Counted from the stretch's first letter, positions 1 through 9,930 are shown. The stretch: 33,299 nucleotides of DNA from Welwitschia mirabilis (GCA_051453625.1 JBOZIK010000001.1:266280365-266313663), one strand, 5' to 3'. The notes: generated by a model from the letters alone, not told the origin. Made by a program: numbers and translations.

Positions 1-179
1 AGGATTTTCATTAGAATTGATATCAAAAATGTTTTACATAGTTTAGAAACTCTATTAATTAAAGCTTACAAAATTTGAGTTATAACATAAGACCAAGAAA
101 AACTCCAATAATATGTGCCTCTAAGTGAAAAAGTAGTAGCAAAAGAGCATGGAGAAGAAGAAGATGCCCCAACTTATAA

Positions 180-882
180 AGAATTCCTATCTTTTTCTAA
201 ATAATTTAGAGGAAACCAATTGACTAAAAAGAAATTATAAGCACTTGGTATTTTTAAGGAAATAAAGATTAACATCCCTATTTTAAAAGTTATCAAGCAA
301 CTACCCTCATTCGTCAAATTGATAAAGGACCTATGTATTATTAAGAGGAGGATAAATGTGAAGAGTAAAGATTTCTTTCCTAACAAATTGGTGTCATTAT
401 TCAATATAAAATTTTCATAAAATACAAAGATTCAAGATGCGTAACCATAACCATCGTAATTGAAAACACATACTTCAAACAAGACTTGTTAGATGTTGAA
501 GCTAGTGTAAATCTTTACCTCATTGTATTTATAAGGAACTTGGTCTAACTGATCTTAAAGATATCAAAGTCTGATAACAACTAGTTGATAATTATTTGAA
601 ATAATCCTTGGGTATACTATAGGATGTTATTATCTAAGTAGAAAATTATTACTTTATTGTAGACTTGTAGTTTTAGAAATGGAGCAAAATAAAAATAATT
701 CTATTCCAATCATCTTAGGTAGAACTTTTCTTGCAACTTTCCATTTTATTAACTATAGAAATGGTCTTATGAAGATTTCATTTAGAAACATAACTATTGA
801 ATTAGATATCTTTAATGCCATAAAGCAATCTATGGATTTTGAAGGAGTTGAATTTATTCAAAGTCTTGATGATGATCATTAA
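180..882 (+). pseudogene. Athila-like gag C-terminus and aspartic protease, copy A, broken
   Basis: From 241 the frame reads LGIFKEIKINIPIL, then KQLPSFVKLIKDLC and IKRRINVKSKDFF, the conserved Athila/Tat block between gag and protease. The protease active-site region at about 483-510 reads LLDVEASVNL: the catalytic Asp (codon 492-494) is kept but the usual Gly of D-x-G-A-S is Glu. An open stretch at 679-882 (67 codons) carries IPIILGRTFLATF and NYRNGLMKISF, the protease C-terminal signature (family form IILGRPFLAT). Stops and frame changes between 420 and 670 separate the two halves. The enzyme would normally mature the gag-pol polyprotein; this copy cannot encode it. Confidence 0.8.
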
Positions 883-1170
883 ATACCCTCATATGAGAAA
901 AATGTTTCCACTCTTCTTTCATCTTCTCATAATTGTGAGTCGCATTTTGATCTTAAAAATAACCCTTCTCTTGATACATAACCCCATTTTAAGGATTTGA
1001 AGTATTTTTTTTGTGATGACCCTATTCATTCTTTGATTAATAATTTTATCTATATCTTCATCTAGGAGAAATCTCTTGTAAGAATTATTGGACAAGCATG
1101 GAAAAGAAATAAGATGGTCTCCCTATAATCTAAATTGTTTGAGTCTTAATGAGTGTTCTCCTAATACTCT
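883..1170 (+). pseudogene. Protease-RT linker of Athila copy A
   Basis: Around 1085-1165 the frame reads LLDKHGKEIRW then LSLNECSPN. This matches the linker preceding Gypsy RT, usually of the form L..HK.AIGW...LKGLSP..C.H. The RT domain that should follow is absent; the next 600 bp contain no recognisable polymerase motif. The stretch from 883 to 1080 has several stops and is only weakly codon-like. Confidence 0.55.
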
Positions 1171-1314
1171 TTCTAAGTTTTTCACCTTATGTGTGAAATT
1201 TTATCATGAAATCATTCATAGGACAAATTTATTACTTAATACCTCATCCTACGTCAAAGTGCCATAATCCTTTAGAGTTTTCCTTTTCATCCACAATCAA
1301 ACATCCTTTTTATG

Positions 1315-1336
1315 NNNNNNNNNNNNNNNNNNNNNN
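1315..1336. other. Assembly gap, 22 N
   Basis: A run of 22 undetermined bases lies within Athila copy A, between the protease-RT linker and the 3' block. The 74-codon open frame across it (1206-1430) is partly made of N and has no recognised similarity. Confidence 0.99.
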
Positions 1337-1429
1337 TAATTTTAGATTAGAGTTACCTTTTCATAATCTAATCTTAGGATGTTTGGATCAATCCATGAAA
1401 GATCCAAATATGTTTAAGGATGCTTATTG

Positions 1430-1770
1430 AATAGAAATCCTAGCTTTAATCATTCATTATATCCATACTTTAGCCATCTTCATTCATCCACATCACCTCC
1501 ATATGATTCTATATCATCCACATTCTATCTACCCCTTATGTCCTCCTATGAGTTTATAAAACATAATGATCCTAGTTAATGGCTTTATCTTAATCCATTA
1601 ATAAAGAGATATTTTACTTTTTTAAATTTTAACTGATATTTTGTAGATTCTTACTTTTTCATGAGTTAGTTCTTTAAGTTCTTGAAGTTCTTTATTAAGA
1701 TGCATTAGAGATCTCTAATTTGGAATCAAGAAAAAAAATTTGTTCTTCTGTCATGGTATTTTTATTTTAT
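1430..1770. other. No recognised gene; interior of Athila copy A
   Basis: This AT-rich stretch between the N gap and the conserved 3' block has no long open frame and no motif I recognise. Its position corresponds to 23880-24240 in copy B. Confidence 0.5.
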
Positions 1771-2210
1771 TTCAAAGCATTATGAGGGATAAGATCATTT
1801 CTCCATTAAGCTAATAAGTCAATGACTCCTTTCATATGCTATGAATATGGAAAAAAAAAGGAAAAAAGTAAAAAAGAAAAAAAACTAAGAGAAAAATAGA
1901 TAAAGAAAACAAAGGTATTAAATATATTCACTAATATGTTTCTTTATGATCATTTCTATTGGGTTTAGTCAAGTATATCGTGGCTATGAATGCCTACTAG
2001 CAATGCCACTCTCATGATTCATTTATGATACATTCAACTACATTAGGGCTATAGATGCTTATTGGCAATGTAGCCCTAGATCCTTTTAGTAAAACATGTT
2101 AAACCTAATGGAAGAAAATACCATAATACAAAATGCTTAATATGATGGACTGCTTAAAACATGGTTACCTATGGAATGGTAAGGGAAATGGAATGAAATT
2201 AAGGGGGAAT
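1770..2210 (+). repeat. 3' non-coding block shared by both Athila copies
   Basis: This block aligns by eye with 24240-24640. Anchors are CTAATAAGTCAATGACTCCT at 1811 (CTAATAAGCCAATGACCCCT at 24266), then the paired 'ctacatta...gctat...gcaatgtagc' motifs, then GAAAATA.CATAA and ATGCTTAAT.TGAT. Inside it a roughly 42-bp motif occurs twice (1969-2010 and 2034-2077), and the same doubling is present in copy B. It is non-coding and probably the internal 3' region of the element. Confidence 0.75.
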
Positions 2211-3455
2211 TAGAGAAATATATTTTATGTTTTAACAAATTGAACTTGAAACTATCTAGCTATTTGTACATTTGCAAATATTTTACTTATTGATGCTTTT
2301 CTTTACCTTGGTAAAAGATCCATTAAAACTATGTAAATGAAATAGGGTCATTAGCTTGCATTTCATTGTATCTTATTTATTCATAGAATGCATGTTAGGA
2401 GTTGTCATTTCATCATTCTGTTTAATCTCTTTCATTTCATCTCAACCATGTTACTTTTCACCATCTGTTTCAATCTGCACTACTTTGGTTTTTATTCTAT
2501 GAGAAAGCACAACAAAAGCACACTATCTTTTTAAGGATTTGATTCTTCTATCTAAGGCTAGATCCAACAAAAAAAGAAAAAATTAATTTGAGACATTGAT
2601 AAAACTAGGAAATCTAATGATCCAAATTTCATTTAATTCCTATAAAAGCCTATGATTTTTAGCCAAACCTCATTATTTATGCATGCTATCTGTGACCTCT
2701 GTACCTCTGCTAATTATCTAATCCATGCTCGATTTGTCTCTCTAGCCTTCATAGCATTTTTTTTATAATTTTTCATAGTTGCATTGTAATTTTCATTTCA
2801 TAGCATTTTTATCTTTTTATAATGACTTTTTCCTTAATGAAAAATTAATTCCAAATCCTTGTTTCTATTAATCTTATTTTTTTTTTCAAATGACACATAA
2901 TTTATAACGTTCTAATTCCATTTTTGATCTTTGTAAGTAAAAGTTCATTATCTAAGCTTTCATAGAGCCAATACCACCACCTTCCCTTGCTAGCGTCACT
3001 GTTATATTCTTCATAAATAGACCCTTGTTTGGCTAAAATAATATTCATTTCACTTTTAGTTTTTCTATGAATTGGGTCTCTAATAAAACATCATAGAAAC
3101 TAATTAATATAGATTACTTATGCATTCCTTCGCTCTAAACTATTATATTTCATCTTTTATCTCTCATATTTTTTAGTCATTTTCTAATCATTTGAGTAGT
3201 ACATATTTCAATTTTAGAAATTAAAGTTACTATAGTTAAGATTTATTTTAATTAGGAATCATTCTTTTACATTAGTTGCACTTTCTATTTCTTAATTCAA
3301 TCATGCACTACATATCTTATTTTTAGTAATCTTTTTCTTAGATCCTTTTAATCTACACTAGAACATGCATCATTTACTCCTTAGTATTTCACATTTACTT
3401 TCTCTTATCCTTCACACTTTGAAGATAGAGTTTTACTTTGGTTGAATAGGTTTGA
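2210..3455. other. Unassigned AT-rich stretch, possibly 3' part of Athila copy A
   Basis: No open frame of note. The stretch contains a TATAAAAG at 2641 followed by pyrimidine-rich sequence, an A-rich/T-rich sequence and several poly(T) runs. It could be the LTR or UTR of copy A or an unrelated old insertion; no duplicate of it was found in the window. Confidence 0.4.
2641..2648 (+). promoter_or_regulatory. TATA-like box (TATAAAAG)
   Basis: TATAAAAGCC occurs after a stretch rich in CAAAT/ATTTC words and before a pyrimidine-rich segment, the layout of an LTR promoter. There is no transcript evidence, and in AT-rich DNA such words arise by chance. Confidence 0.25.
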
Positions 3456-3480
3456 AGGTGGAGGAGGAGGGGGAAGGGGG
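3455..3480 (+). promoter_or_regulatory. Purine-only, G-rich tract (possible polypurine tract)
   Basis: The tract is almost entirely G and A with two runs of five G, is by far the most G-rich spot in the window, and is followed at once by TG (3481). A polypurine tract next to the TG of a 3' LTR looks like this. The matching LTR pair was not found, so assignment to copy A is a guess. It could also fold as a G-quadruplex-type structure. Confidence 0.35.
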
Positions 3481-3494
3481 TGAAAGGTTGCCAC

Positions 3495-3544
3495 TCACAC
3501 TTAGGCACCTATCTTTCATGCTCTATTCTTTTGCCTAAGTGTGA
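3495..3544. repeat. Perfect 13-bp inverted repeat with 24-bp spacer
   Basis: TCACACTTAGGCA at 3495-3507 is the exact reverse complement of TGCCTAAGTGTGA at 3532-3544. It starts 14 bp after the G-rich purine tract and could form a stem-loop in RNA or mark a small inverted-repeat element. Confidence 0.8.
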
Positions 3545-3834
3545 TTTTTTGATGAAGTTAGGCAAATTTTTCCATCATTTCTCATTATACTTGATAAATT
3601 TTATTTGCAATTTTTCTATTTTAGATAATCTTTAACATACCTTTTTTGCTAAAGAACTAGTAAAAGGTTGGTTCAGATGCATGATAACATGTAAAAATTA
3701 ACATTTACATCAAGATATTTAGGCCATGTTAGTATTCTTAATTAATTATTATAATATTTTTATGCATATTTTATGATTAAGGCTATTGAAATTTAGTTTT
3801 ACTAATAATTTACTTTAATGCTATTATTTTACAG

Positions 3835-3963
3835 GATACTAAGAGGATTCGGAGTAATGTGGAACAAGACAAAGGTGTTTTAATCAACTTAAGAAGTAGT
3901 GCTAGTTCTAGAATTAGTGGCATCAGTTATTATGCACATCCTAAGAATTTATATTATAAGTAA
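3835..3963 (+). pseudogene. Short coding-like segment of unknown identity
   Basis: After a T-rich stretch ending in TTTTACAG (3827-3834, like a plant intron 3' splice site) there is an open run of 42 codons ending at TAA 3961-3963. It is rich in Ser, Arg and Asn (for example LRSSASSRISGISYYAHPKN) and has visibly higher GC than its surroundings. I do not recognise the family. It could be the last exon of a decayed gene or part of a retroelement leader. The splice-site reading is an inference from the sequence alone. Confidence 0.3.
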
Positions 3964-4900
3964 TCCCATTAGAGTATATCCAAAGTCATTTGCTAAAGGA
4001 CAAATATTTTCTAAGAGCAACCCTTCAATTTGGCCTCATGACTAAAGAGAAATTACATTACACTTTGGACACTCTAAAGAGTAACCCTATTAGGCCTTGG
4101 AAATCCTAATTAATAGCCTAAATTTAACTGCTACTTGAGTCCAATTAAAGGGTTATGGATTATCATTATTTCAAAGAGATTATTGGAGCTTTATTCATGA
4201 CTTTTTCTAATCCTTGTATTAAGAATGTGCTAGCTTTTAATGTTTCTTGGATTAGCATTGAGTGATTTTCAATGATTGTATACTTCTACTTATTTAAAGA
4301 AAAAGTATTGCATGTCATTTCCTTAGTTTATTGCTTTGATACCATGTTGTGATTTCTTCATACTTGTTATGCTTAGTTTGGCTAAGACATGTTAAGTATT
4401 TAAAATTTGATATGTGTTTCTTGCTGCATTTTGATTTTATAATGTAAATCTTTATTTCATGAATCTTATATGAATCCTACTTTTCATGCTTATAATATTC
4501 TTGTTGTAAAAGCTACAGTGGCTTGAAGACATTACCAAAATTCAAAATGAGATAATGCCATCATGATTAAGCTTTATGGTTAGACTCAACATAAGTTATT
4601 CAACTTAAGGAGTGAAGATATAGAAGCCTAACTAAATAATCTTGCTATCTTTGGATTTATTATGCTAAATATGGAAAGTATGTTTATTTGTAAGATTTTT
4701 TATACATATTAAACACCTTTTACTCATTTTTTATTGTGCTTACATTATTGATAGTTGACACATCTATCTCTATAGAAGAATGACAATAGAACTATACTAT
4801 AAACCAAAGTCCTAGTTTATTTAATACAAGTTAGGTTTAGCCATGTAAGATTTTTATTTCTAGGATGATCTTTCCTATTACTATACATTAACAGTACATA
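3964..4900. other. Unassigned AT-rich stretch
   Basis: No open frame or protein motif was recognised on either strand, apart from the reverse-oriented primer-binding-site-like word at 4333. If the gag of the Copia element to the right was once here, it is no longer readable. Confidence 0.4.
4333..4344 (-). promoter_or_regulatory. Reverse-oriented initiator-Met tRNA primer-binding-site-like sequence
   Basis: GCTTTGATACCA is the reverse complement of TGGTATCAAAGC, one base from the common plant Copia primer-binding site TGGTATCAGAGC. It is followed at 4345 by TGTTGTGATT, so the minus strand would read an LTR ending in CA and then the site. No minus-strand gag could be read to its left, so this may be a truncated LTR junction of an otherwise lost element. 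Confidence 0.35.
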
Positions 4901-4939
4901 CAAGCATAGCTAAGTTTCACCATGAATAATAAACATGAA

Positions 4940-5450
4940 CAAATGTGATGGAGGATTGTTACATTTAGAGATAATGAAAAAGAAAAAGTTTAACACATAG
5001 AATCTAGTAGAGGTAAAGGTTTTCTTAGTATTTACAATTTTCTCTATGTTAGTAAATTAAATCAAAATCTTCTTAGCATCAGCCAAATTTGTGATGGAGT
5101 TATGTATATTTTATTTATTTCTTCTAAATATCATATTTTAGATAAAAATAGTAGAGTAATAATTTCAAGTGATAGAAATTAAAATTTTTATTCCATTAAG
5201 CAATAATTAGAAAGTGAATTTATTTCTTCTACTACTATAAATGGAAGCATATTATGGAATAAAATATTAGAACATGTCAACTATAAGAATATGTACATTA
5301 TAGCTAAATAAATCCTAGCTAAAGGCTTATGTGAAATTAATAAGTTATAAGATTAAGTTTCTTATTATTATTAATTACATAATAAAACAAGAAAAAGATT
5401 TACTAAGATCAATCAAGTGAGTTCTCAAAGATCTCTAGATTTACTCAACT
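4940..5450 (+). pseudogene. Copia-1 protease end and GAG-pre-integrase domain
   Basis: The frame contains NMNKCDGG, then after a one-base shift VTFRDNEKEKV, FLSIYNFLYVSKLNQ and NLLSISQICDGV. This is the stretch following the D-S-G protease site in SIRE-type elements, usually VTFGD...VLYV.GL.HNLLSISQLCD. At about 5252 LWNKILEHVNYKNMYIIAK fits the L-W-H-..-L-G-H-V-N motif of GAG-pre-integrase, with the conserved LWH His replaced by Asn. The protease active site itself was not readable upstream. Confidence 0.7.
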
Positions 5451-5800
5451 TATGTATAGAGGTCCATTCCCTATTAAAACTCTTAAAGGTTAGAAGTATA
5501 TACTAGTAGTAGTTGATTACTACTCAAGTTTTCTTAATTATTACTTTTTAGATATTAAAGTGATGCATTTGAAGTTCTTTGTAAAATACTTAAAAATGAA
5601 ATTGGTCACAACATAAATCAAATTAGAAGTAAACATGGTGGAGGGTTTGAAGATGAAAAATTTTAATCTTTACATCAAGATAAAGGAATTACACATGAGC
5701 TATTAGCCTCTAAAACTTCTCAACAAAATGGAGTTATTGAAAAGGAAAATAGAGTTTTTCAAGCAATAATAAGAATTGTGTTATAATAAATAGACATAAT
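5450..5800 (+). pseudogene. Copia-1 integrase core
   Basis: Readable pieces are RGPFPIKTLKG, KYILVVVDYYSSF, IRSKHGGGFEDEKF and ASKTSQQNGVIEKENR. They match the DDE integrase core of Copia elements (G-P-...VVDDYSRF, IRSDHGGEFE, PQQNGVVERKNR). Several acidic residues of the usual motifs are replaced: the first Asp motif reads QLMYRGP, VDDYS reads VDYYS and RSDHG reads RSKHG. The enzyme normally joins element cDNA to host DNA; this copy cannot. Confidence 0.75.
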
Positions 5801-5864
5801 TAAGAGGTCATATTTTTAAGCATTTAATCCCACTTGCTACATTTTAAACTATACTTTCTTCAGA

Positions 5865-6136
5865 AGAAGGATGAAAAAAACGTCCTATGAGATTAAGAAA
5901 GGAAATGCGTCAAATGTTTCCTACTTTAAGGTCTTTGGAAGTAAGTGTTATATCCTAAAAGATATAGAAAATGTAAAAATTTTGAATTTAAGGTTATAGA
6001 AGTGATTTTCCTGGGATATTCTAAAATAGAAAAAGCTTATAAGATATGTAACTCAAATTCTAGTAAAGTGAAAAAATCCATTTATGTAAATATTAGTAAA
6101 AAAACAGGAAGCAATAACATGAGGGTGAAAGAGTAG
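5865..6136 (+). pseudogene. Copia-1 integrase C-terminal region
   Basis: From about 5868 the frame reads MKKTSYEIKKGNASNVSYF then KVFGSKCYILKD, and a 63-codon open stretch at 5945-6136 contains VIFLGYSKIEKAYKI. This is the conserved post-integrase block (KTPYE.W.G.KP.VS.F..FG..CY.......GVFLGYS...KAYR). A frameshift near 5940 separates the two halves. No function remains. Confidence 0.75.
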
Positions 6137-6269
6137 AAATATTCTTTAACAAACTTAAGTTAAATATGGAAGCCTCAACTTTAGCATCCTATCATGCTCT
6201 AGTCTTACTACAATAATCAACAAGCTCAAAATATTAGACTTAATTGAAAGAAAGGTTTATCAATTAATT

Positions 6270-7140
6270 CAATTATCAATGATGCATTTTATAAGACCAA
6301 GATAAAATATTCTTGCATTGTTTAACCTCTTAAGCCTAAAACATTTTAAGAAGATAAAAATGATAAATGTTGGATGAACACTATGCAGGATGAGCTTAAT
6401 CAATTTAAGAAGAATAAAGTATGAAAACTTATTAATATACTTAAATATCATAATGAAATTAGATTTAAATGAATATTTAAGAAAAATCCAAATGAGGGTC
6501 TTGAAATGGATAGAAATAGCATAAGCTTAGTGATACAAGGATACACCCAAATGGAAGAAATTAATTTTGAAGATATTTTTTTAATTTTTTCTAGTAGCTA
6601 CACTAGAATCCATTAGAATATTGGTTGTAATATCTTCTTTTTCACAAATTTAAATTATATCAAATGAATGTTAAAAGTTCATTCTTATATGGAACCTTAA
6701 ATGAATTAGTCTATGTTAAAAAACTTTCTAGTTTCAAAGAACTAAAGTATCCTAATCATATTTATAGGTTGACAAAGGCCCTATATAGATTAAAGAAAGA
6801 TCCTAAAGCATGGTATAAAAAGCTAATCTCTTTTTTATTTAAATATTAGTTTGTTAGAATTAAGGTGGATAAATTATTATTTTATATTCAGTTTTATTTT
6901 ACTTCAAATTTTTATATATAACATTATCTTTAGTTCCACTCTAGAAATTTATCTCCTAATTTTATCAAATAACCATTTTGAGATGAGTCATTTAGATAAT
7001 CTATAAGTATTCCCTAGCTTATAGATCAAGTAGCTTAAAGATGAAGTCCTCTTATCCCATAAAAAATTTGTAGATGAATTAATAAAGAAATTTGGGATGG
7101 AGAAGAACAAGTTTGTCTCAAATCCCATATGCATAAACAA
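6270..7140 (+). pseudogene. Copia-1 reverse transcriptase
   Basis: Blocks of Copia RT are visible: WMNTMQDELNQFKKNKVWKL (about 6372), LVIQGYTQMEEINFEDIF, then an open stretch 6664-6849 with MNVKSSFLYGTLNE and IYRLTKALYRLKKDPKAWY. The first catalytic Asp (QMDVK in the family) is Asn (codon 6667-6669). At 6911-6922 the YVDD box reads F-I-Y-N, so both catalytic Asp are lost. SHKKFVDELIKKFGMEKN at about 7060-7110 matches the thumb region. Many stops intervene. Confidence 0.8.
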
Positions 7141-7349
7141 TAAATATTGATATTGATCATCATAGCAAGATACAAAGTAATATCAAAGCATAATCATTTG
7201 TCTTCTACACCTCACTATAAATAGGACATATATTACTTTCACAGTTGAATAATGTACCAATATTATTCTAAACCTAAAAAATCTCACTTATGATCCCTAA
7301 AAGGATGTTAAGGTATGTCGGTTCTATCTTAGACTATGGAATATGGTCT

Positions 7350-7835
7350 TTTAGAAAATATGATTTACATTTGTTTGAATATTGCTATGTTAATTAGGCT
7401 AGTTACATAAATTATAGGAAGAGTACTAATGAATATTATTATTTTCAAGGGTTTTGCTTAGTTAGTTGATCTAGTAAGAAACAAACTTCCATTATATTAT
7501 TCATGGCTAAAGCTGAATATGTTGTAGTTGATAGGTTTATTTCTTAAGCATTATGAATCCATCATGTATTAAAGGTTATAAACATTAATTACTTTGATAC
7601 ACCTATTTATGATGATAAAAATAGTTCCATAACTATTTTAAAAAATCATATTCTAAAGCCTGGACTAAACACATAGATATTAGACATCATTTTATTCATG
7701 ATCATTTTAAAAACAAATATTCATCTTAAGTATGTTCTAATCAAATATTAGCTAGATGATATCTTTACCAATATTTTATCCTAGCATCAATTTATGTTCT
7801 TTTGTAAATATCTCAACTTAGGACCTTGTCCTTAA
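7350..7835 (+). pseudogene. Copia-1 RNase H
   Basis: Pieces in changing frames read LVSWSSKKQTSIILFMAKAE-like sequence (about 7460-7520), then YDDKNSSITILKN and, toward the end, QLDDIFTNILS-like and HQFMFFCKYLNLG. They match the end of SIRE-type pol (SWFSKKQNSVALSTAEAEY, CDN.SAI..SKNP, DQLADIFTKPL, F..LR..LGM). The pol reading ends about 30 bp before the LINE target duplication. Confidence 0.7.
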
Positions 7836-7861
7836 ACATTTTCCCTTTATTATTCTCATCT

Positions 7862-7877
7862 AATATCCATCATGTTT
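7862..7877 (+). repeat. LINE target-site duplication, left copy
   Basis: AATATCCATCATGTTT here is repeated exactly at 14479-14494, directly after an A-rich tail. The first one or two A are ambiguous with the tail, so the duplication is 14-16 bp, normal for target-primed reverse transcription. Confidence 0.9.
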
Positions 7878-8121
7878 GATTACAATCGAGAGGAGATCTG
7901 CTAGGGTTTTGGAGCTGTACTAGGATTCAACAAATCTGGAGCATAAGAGGAAGTAATGGCTTAGAAGACCTTGGATCTGTGAGGGTGGTTTCGGTTCTTA
8001 GTCATGGCACGGAGGGGGCGATTTCGGATACCAGATGATCTATCTTCAAATAAGTTGTAGGTTTTTTTTGGAATCACTACTTTGATCTAATTTAGAATTT
8101 TTGGAGGGTTGATTCTCTAAG

Positions 8122-8883
8122 ATGGAGAAGACTCAGTTCTTCAGGGAAGAAAAAACCCTAGTTTTGGATATTGATGAAGTTGCTTACTCTAAGATTGAGA
8201 AGAAACTCTAGTATAAATTAATTAGAAAGTTTGTTTCATTTGGTCGAAGACCTAAGCTTCATTTCATCTAGTCCAATACCTAGGATAGATCATATCATAG
8301 AATGGGTAGCAACTAAATGGATGAATGTCAATAAAGTTATTGCTATGCCATAAAGGCTAGTGATTTTCCATTGGATAATGAATGAGATCATGATGAGATA
8401 ATCACAAGAGGATCTTGGTTCTTTAAGGTAAGGGGAGTCGCCCTAGCCAAATGAATGCCAGGGATACAATCAGATCCAAACTTATTTAGGAAGTTACCTA
8501 TTTGGATCCACATTCAAAAGTTTCTCTTAAAGTTTTAAGATGAAGATATTCTAAGAAAAATTACATCCTAGTTTGGTGAACTAATCAAGCTTAATATAAT
8601 TACCATAAAATAGATGAAACTAGTCTTGGGTAGATTCTATATTTGGATGAGTTTAGAGGACACAAAGAGGATACAATTCATAAAGTCAGANNNNNNNNNN
8701 GTCTATGATCTTGAAGTTACTTATGAAAACCTTCTAGTCTCATGTAATGTTTGTGAAAAATTAGGACACATTTCAAGGAGATGCATTTATTCTTAAAAGA
8801 GATGCTCCTATTATGGTAGAATGGGCCATATAAGAGAAGAATGTAGAAAACAGTTAGTTGATATTGAAGAAAAACAAAAGTAA
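8122..8883 (+). pseudogene. LINE ORF1: DUF4283 RNA-binding region plus two zinc knuckles
   Basis: ATG 8122 starts a frame that can be followed, with stops and short frame changes, to TAA at 8881-8883. Family blocks are visible: KLIRKFVSFGRRPKL, RGSWFFKVRGVALAK, FRKLPIWIHIQKF and ITIK.MKLVLGRFYIWMSL, as in DUF4283 proteins. At 8743-8784 a CCHC knuckle is intact (CNVCEKLGHISRRC). A second at 8803-8844 reads CSYYGRMGHIREEC, where the second Cys is Tyr (TGT to TAT type). Tryptophans of the family are stops (ALAK* at a TGA). ORF1 proteins coat LINE RNA. A 10-N gap at 8691-8700 cuts the frame between the two domains. Confidence 0.85.
8691..8700. other. Assembly gap, 10 N
   Basis: Ten undetermined bases lie inside LINE ORF1 between the DUF4283 part and the zinc knuckles. 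The downstream frame agrees with ATG 8122, so the gap length may be only approximate. Confidence 0.99.
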
Positions 8884-9240
8884 AACTATACTTTTTATGA
8901 AAAAAAACAGACATAATCAGAGTATATGTTGGCATAAACAAAGAAGAAAAAACTTGGTAAAAGGTACTATGGTTTTCCCTAAAGAAAACAAGAAAAGCAA
9001 GGAGAAGAAGGTACAGGAGAGGGAGTAGAATTCCTTCTAACCTCTTATAGAAGAATAGAATTCTCAACAACCTTAAAATCCATTAAATATAGATGATTCT
9101 AATGATGTGAAAATTTACAGAACAGGAAGGCCAAGTAATATAACCCTCCACGAAAGGGAAAATATAGAAAATGTAGCCAATAGCTCCCAAGCCACTATTA
9201 AAGATATAATCAAGAAAGATCAAGTGCTAGAAAGGGGTGA
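8884..9240 (+). other. LINE ORF1-ORF2 spacer, Lys/Glu-rich remnant
   Basis: The stretch is A-rich and encodes short Lys/Glu/Asn-rich runs with stops. It may be the divergent ORF1 tail and the ORF2 leader. The 117-codon minus-strand open frame over 8717-9070 is a shadow of ORF1 with no family resemblance. Confidence 0.5.
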
Positions 9241-9260
9241 AAACAGACCCAATGAATTAT

Positions 9261-9930
9261 ATTTCTTAGAATTATAGGGGATTAGGGTCCTCCTATAATA
9301 AAAAGACTCTAAGAAAGATTATTAATCAATTTAATATTGATTTAATTTATTTGAAATAAATAAAAACAAAAAATGGTATGAAAATAGAGAATCTATGACA
9401 GTAGTGAAATTTTTTTACGTATTCAGCTCAAGGTAACTTAGGAGGCCTCATGATTTTTATGAAAAAGAAGGTATATTTAATTAATATTAGCAAGAATCAC
9501 ATTACTATCTTTCTTAAGAAAGAATATTGGACTATAACAAATATCTATAGTTCTCAAAATAATCAAGATAAAGTATCTATTTTAGAGGAGTTATAGTAGA
9601 CAGTGATAGATAAAGCTAAATGGCTCATTGTGGGGGACTTCAATAAATGTCTACATTATTGGGAGAAATCAAGGAATGATAACTAGAATTATAGAGGATC
9701 TTCAATCCTTAAATATTTTTTGGCACAGAATACTCTTACAGATGTCAATAATGCTAGCTGTAGATACACCTAGTCTAATAGAAGGACAAGTTACAATCTG
9801 ATAATATCTAGGATTAACAGAATTCTCATTGATAAAAAATTAATTAAGATTCAAATATAAGCCTATGGTCTAAATAGAATAGCTTTAGACCACTATTCTC
9901 TCAAACTCAGAGTGGGGGCGATTACACCCT
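9261..9930 (+). pseudogene. LINE ORF2 apurinic-type endonuclease domain, broken
   Basis: The same frame (first base 9261) gives ISxNYRGLGSSYNKKTL, IINQFNIDLIYLK, WLIVGDFNKCLHYWEKS (9621 on), DVNNASCRYTxSNRR and SRINRILID. These match plant L1 endonuclease blocks ISWNCRGLG, FLQETK, WLIGGDFNEIL, FTWSN and SRLDRFL. The Trp of ISWN (9267-9269) and of TWSN (9771-9773) are both TAG, and the Asp of SRLDR is Asn. LDHYSLKL (about 9888) keeps the SDH-type catalytic Asp-His. The domain normally nicks target DNA to start insertion. Confidence 0.85.

Larger units (their letters stand above)
1..2210 (+). mobile_element. Athila-like Gypsy LTR retrotransposon remnant, copy A (left end outside window)
   Basis: The plus strand reads in order: the end of an Athila-type gag, an aspartic protease, the protease-RT linker, then a non-coding block that is also present in copy B (24240-24640). 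Reverse transcriptase, RNase H and integrase are not seen: only about 690 bp, including 22 Ns, separate the linker from the shared 3' block. The left LTR and most of gag lie before the window. The right end is uncertain; a purine tract followed by TG at 3480/3481 could mark its 3' LTR, but no second LTR copy was found to prove this. Frameshifts and stops show it is long dead. Assignment rests on gag/protease motifs known from Athila elements. Confidence 0.75.
4940..7862 (+). mobile_element. SIRE/Maximus-like Copia retrotransposon, protease to RNase H, interrupted by the LINE
   Basis: The plus strand carries in order the protease end, GAG-pre-integrase region, integrase, RT and RNase H, the Copia domain order. 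Wording of the motifs (for example NLLSISQICD, FKVFGSKCYILKD, FLGYSK, ALYRLKKDPKAWY) resembles SIRE/Maximus elements more than Tork. No 5' LTR, primer-binding site or gag was found upstream. A LINE has inserted just past the RNase H end (target duplication from 7862), and the probable 3' part resumes at 14495. Frameshifts and stops occur every few dozen codons. Confidence 0.8.

Noticed and set aside
174-404. 76-codon minus-strand open frame
   Set aside because: The opposite strand carries the Athila gag-protease block with clear conserved motifs, so this is its shadow.
3689-3711. Small palindrome ATGTAAA...TTTACAT
   Set aside because: Seven-base arms in AT-rich DNA are expected often by chance.
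8717-9070. 117-codon minus-strand open frame
   Set aside because: It is antisense to LINE ORF1, Lys/Phe-biased by A/T-rich sequence, and shows no family motif.
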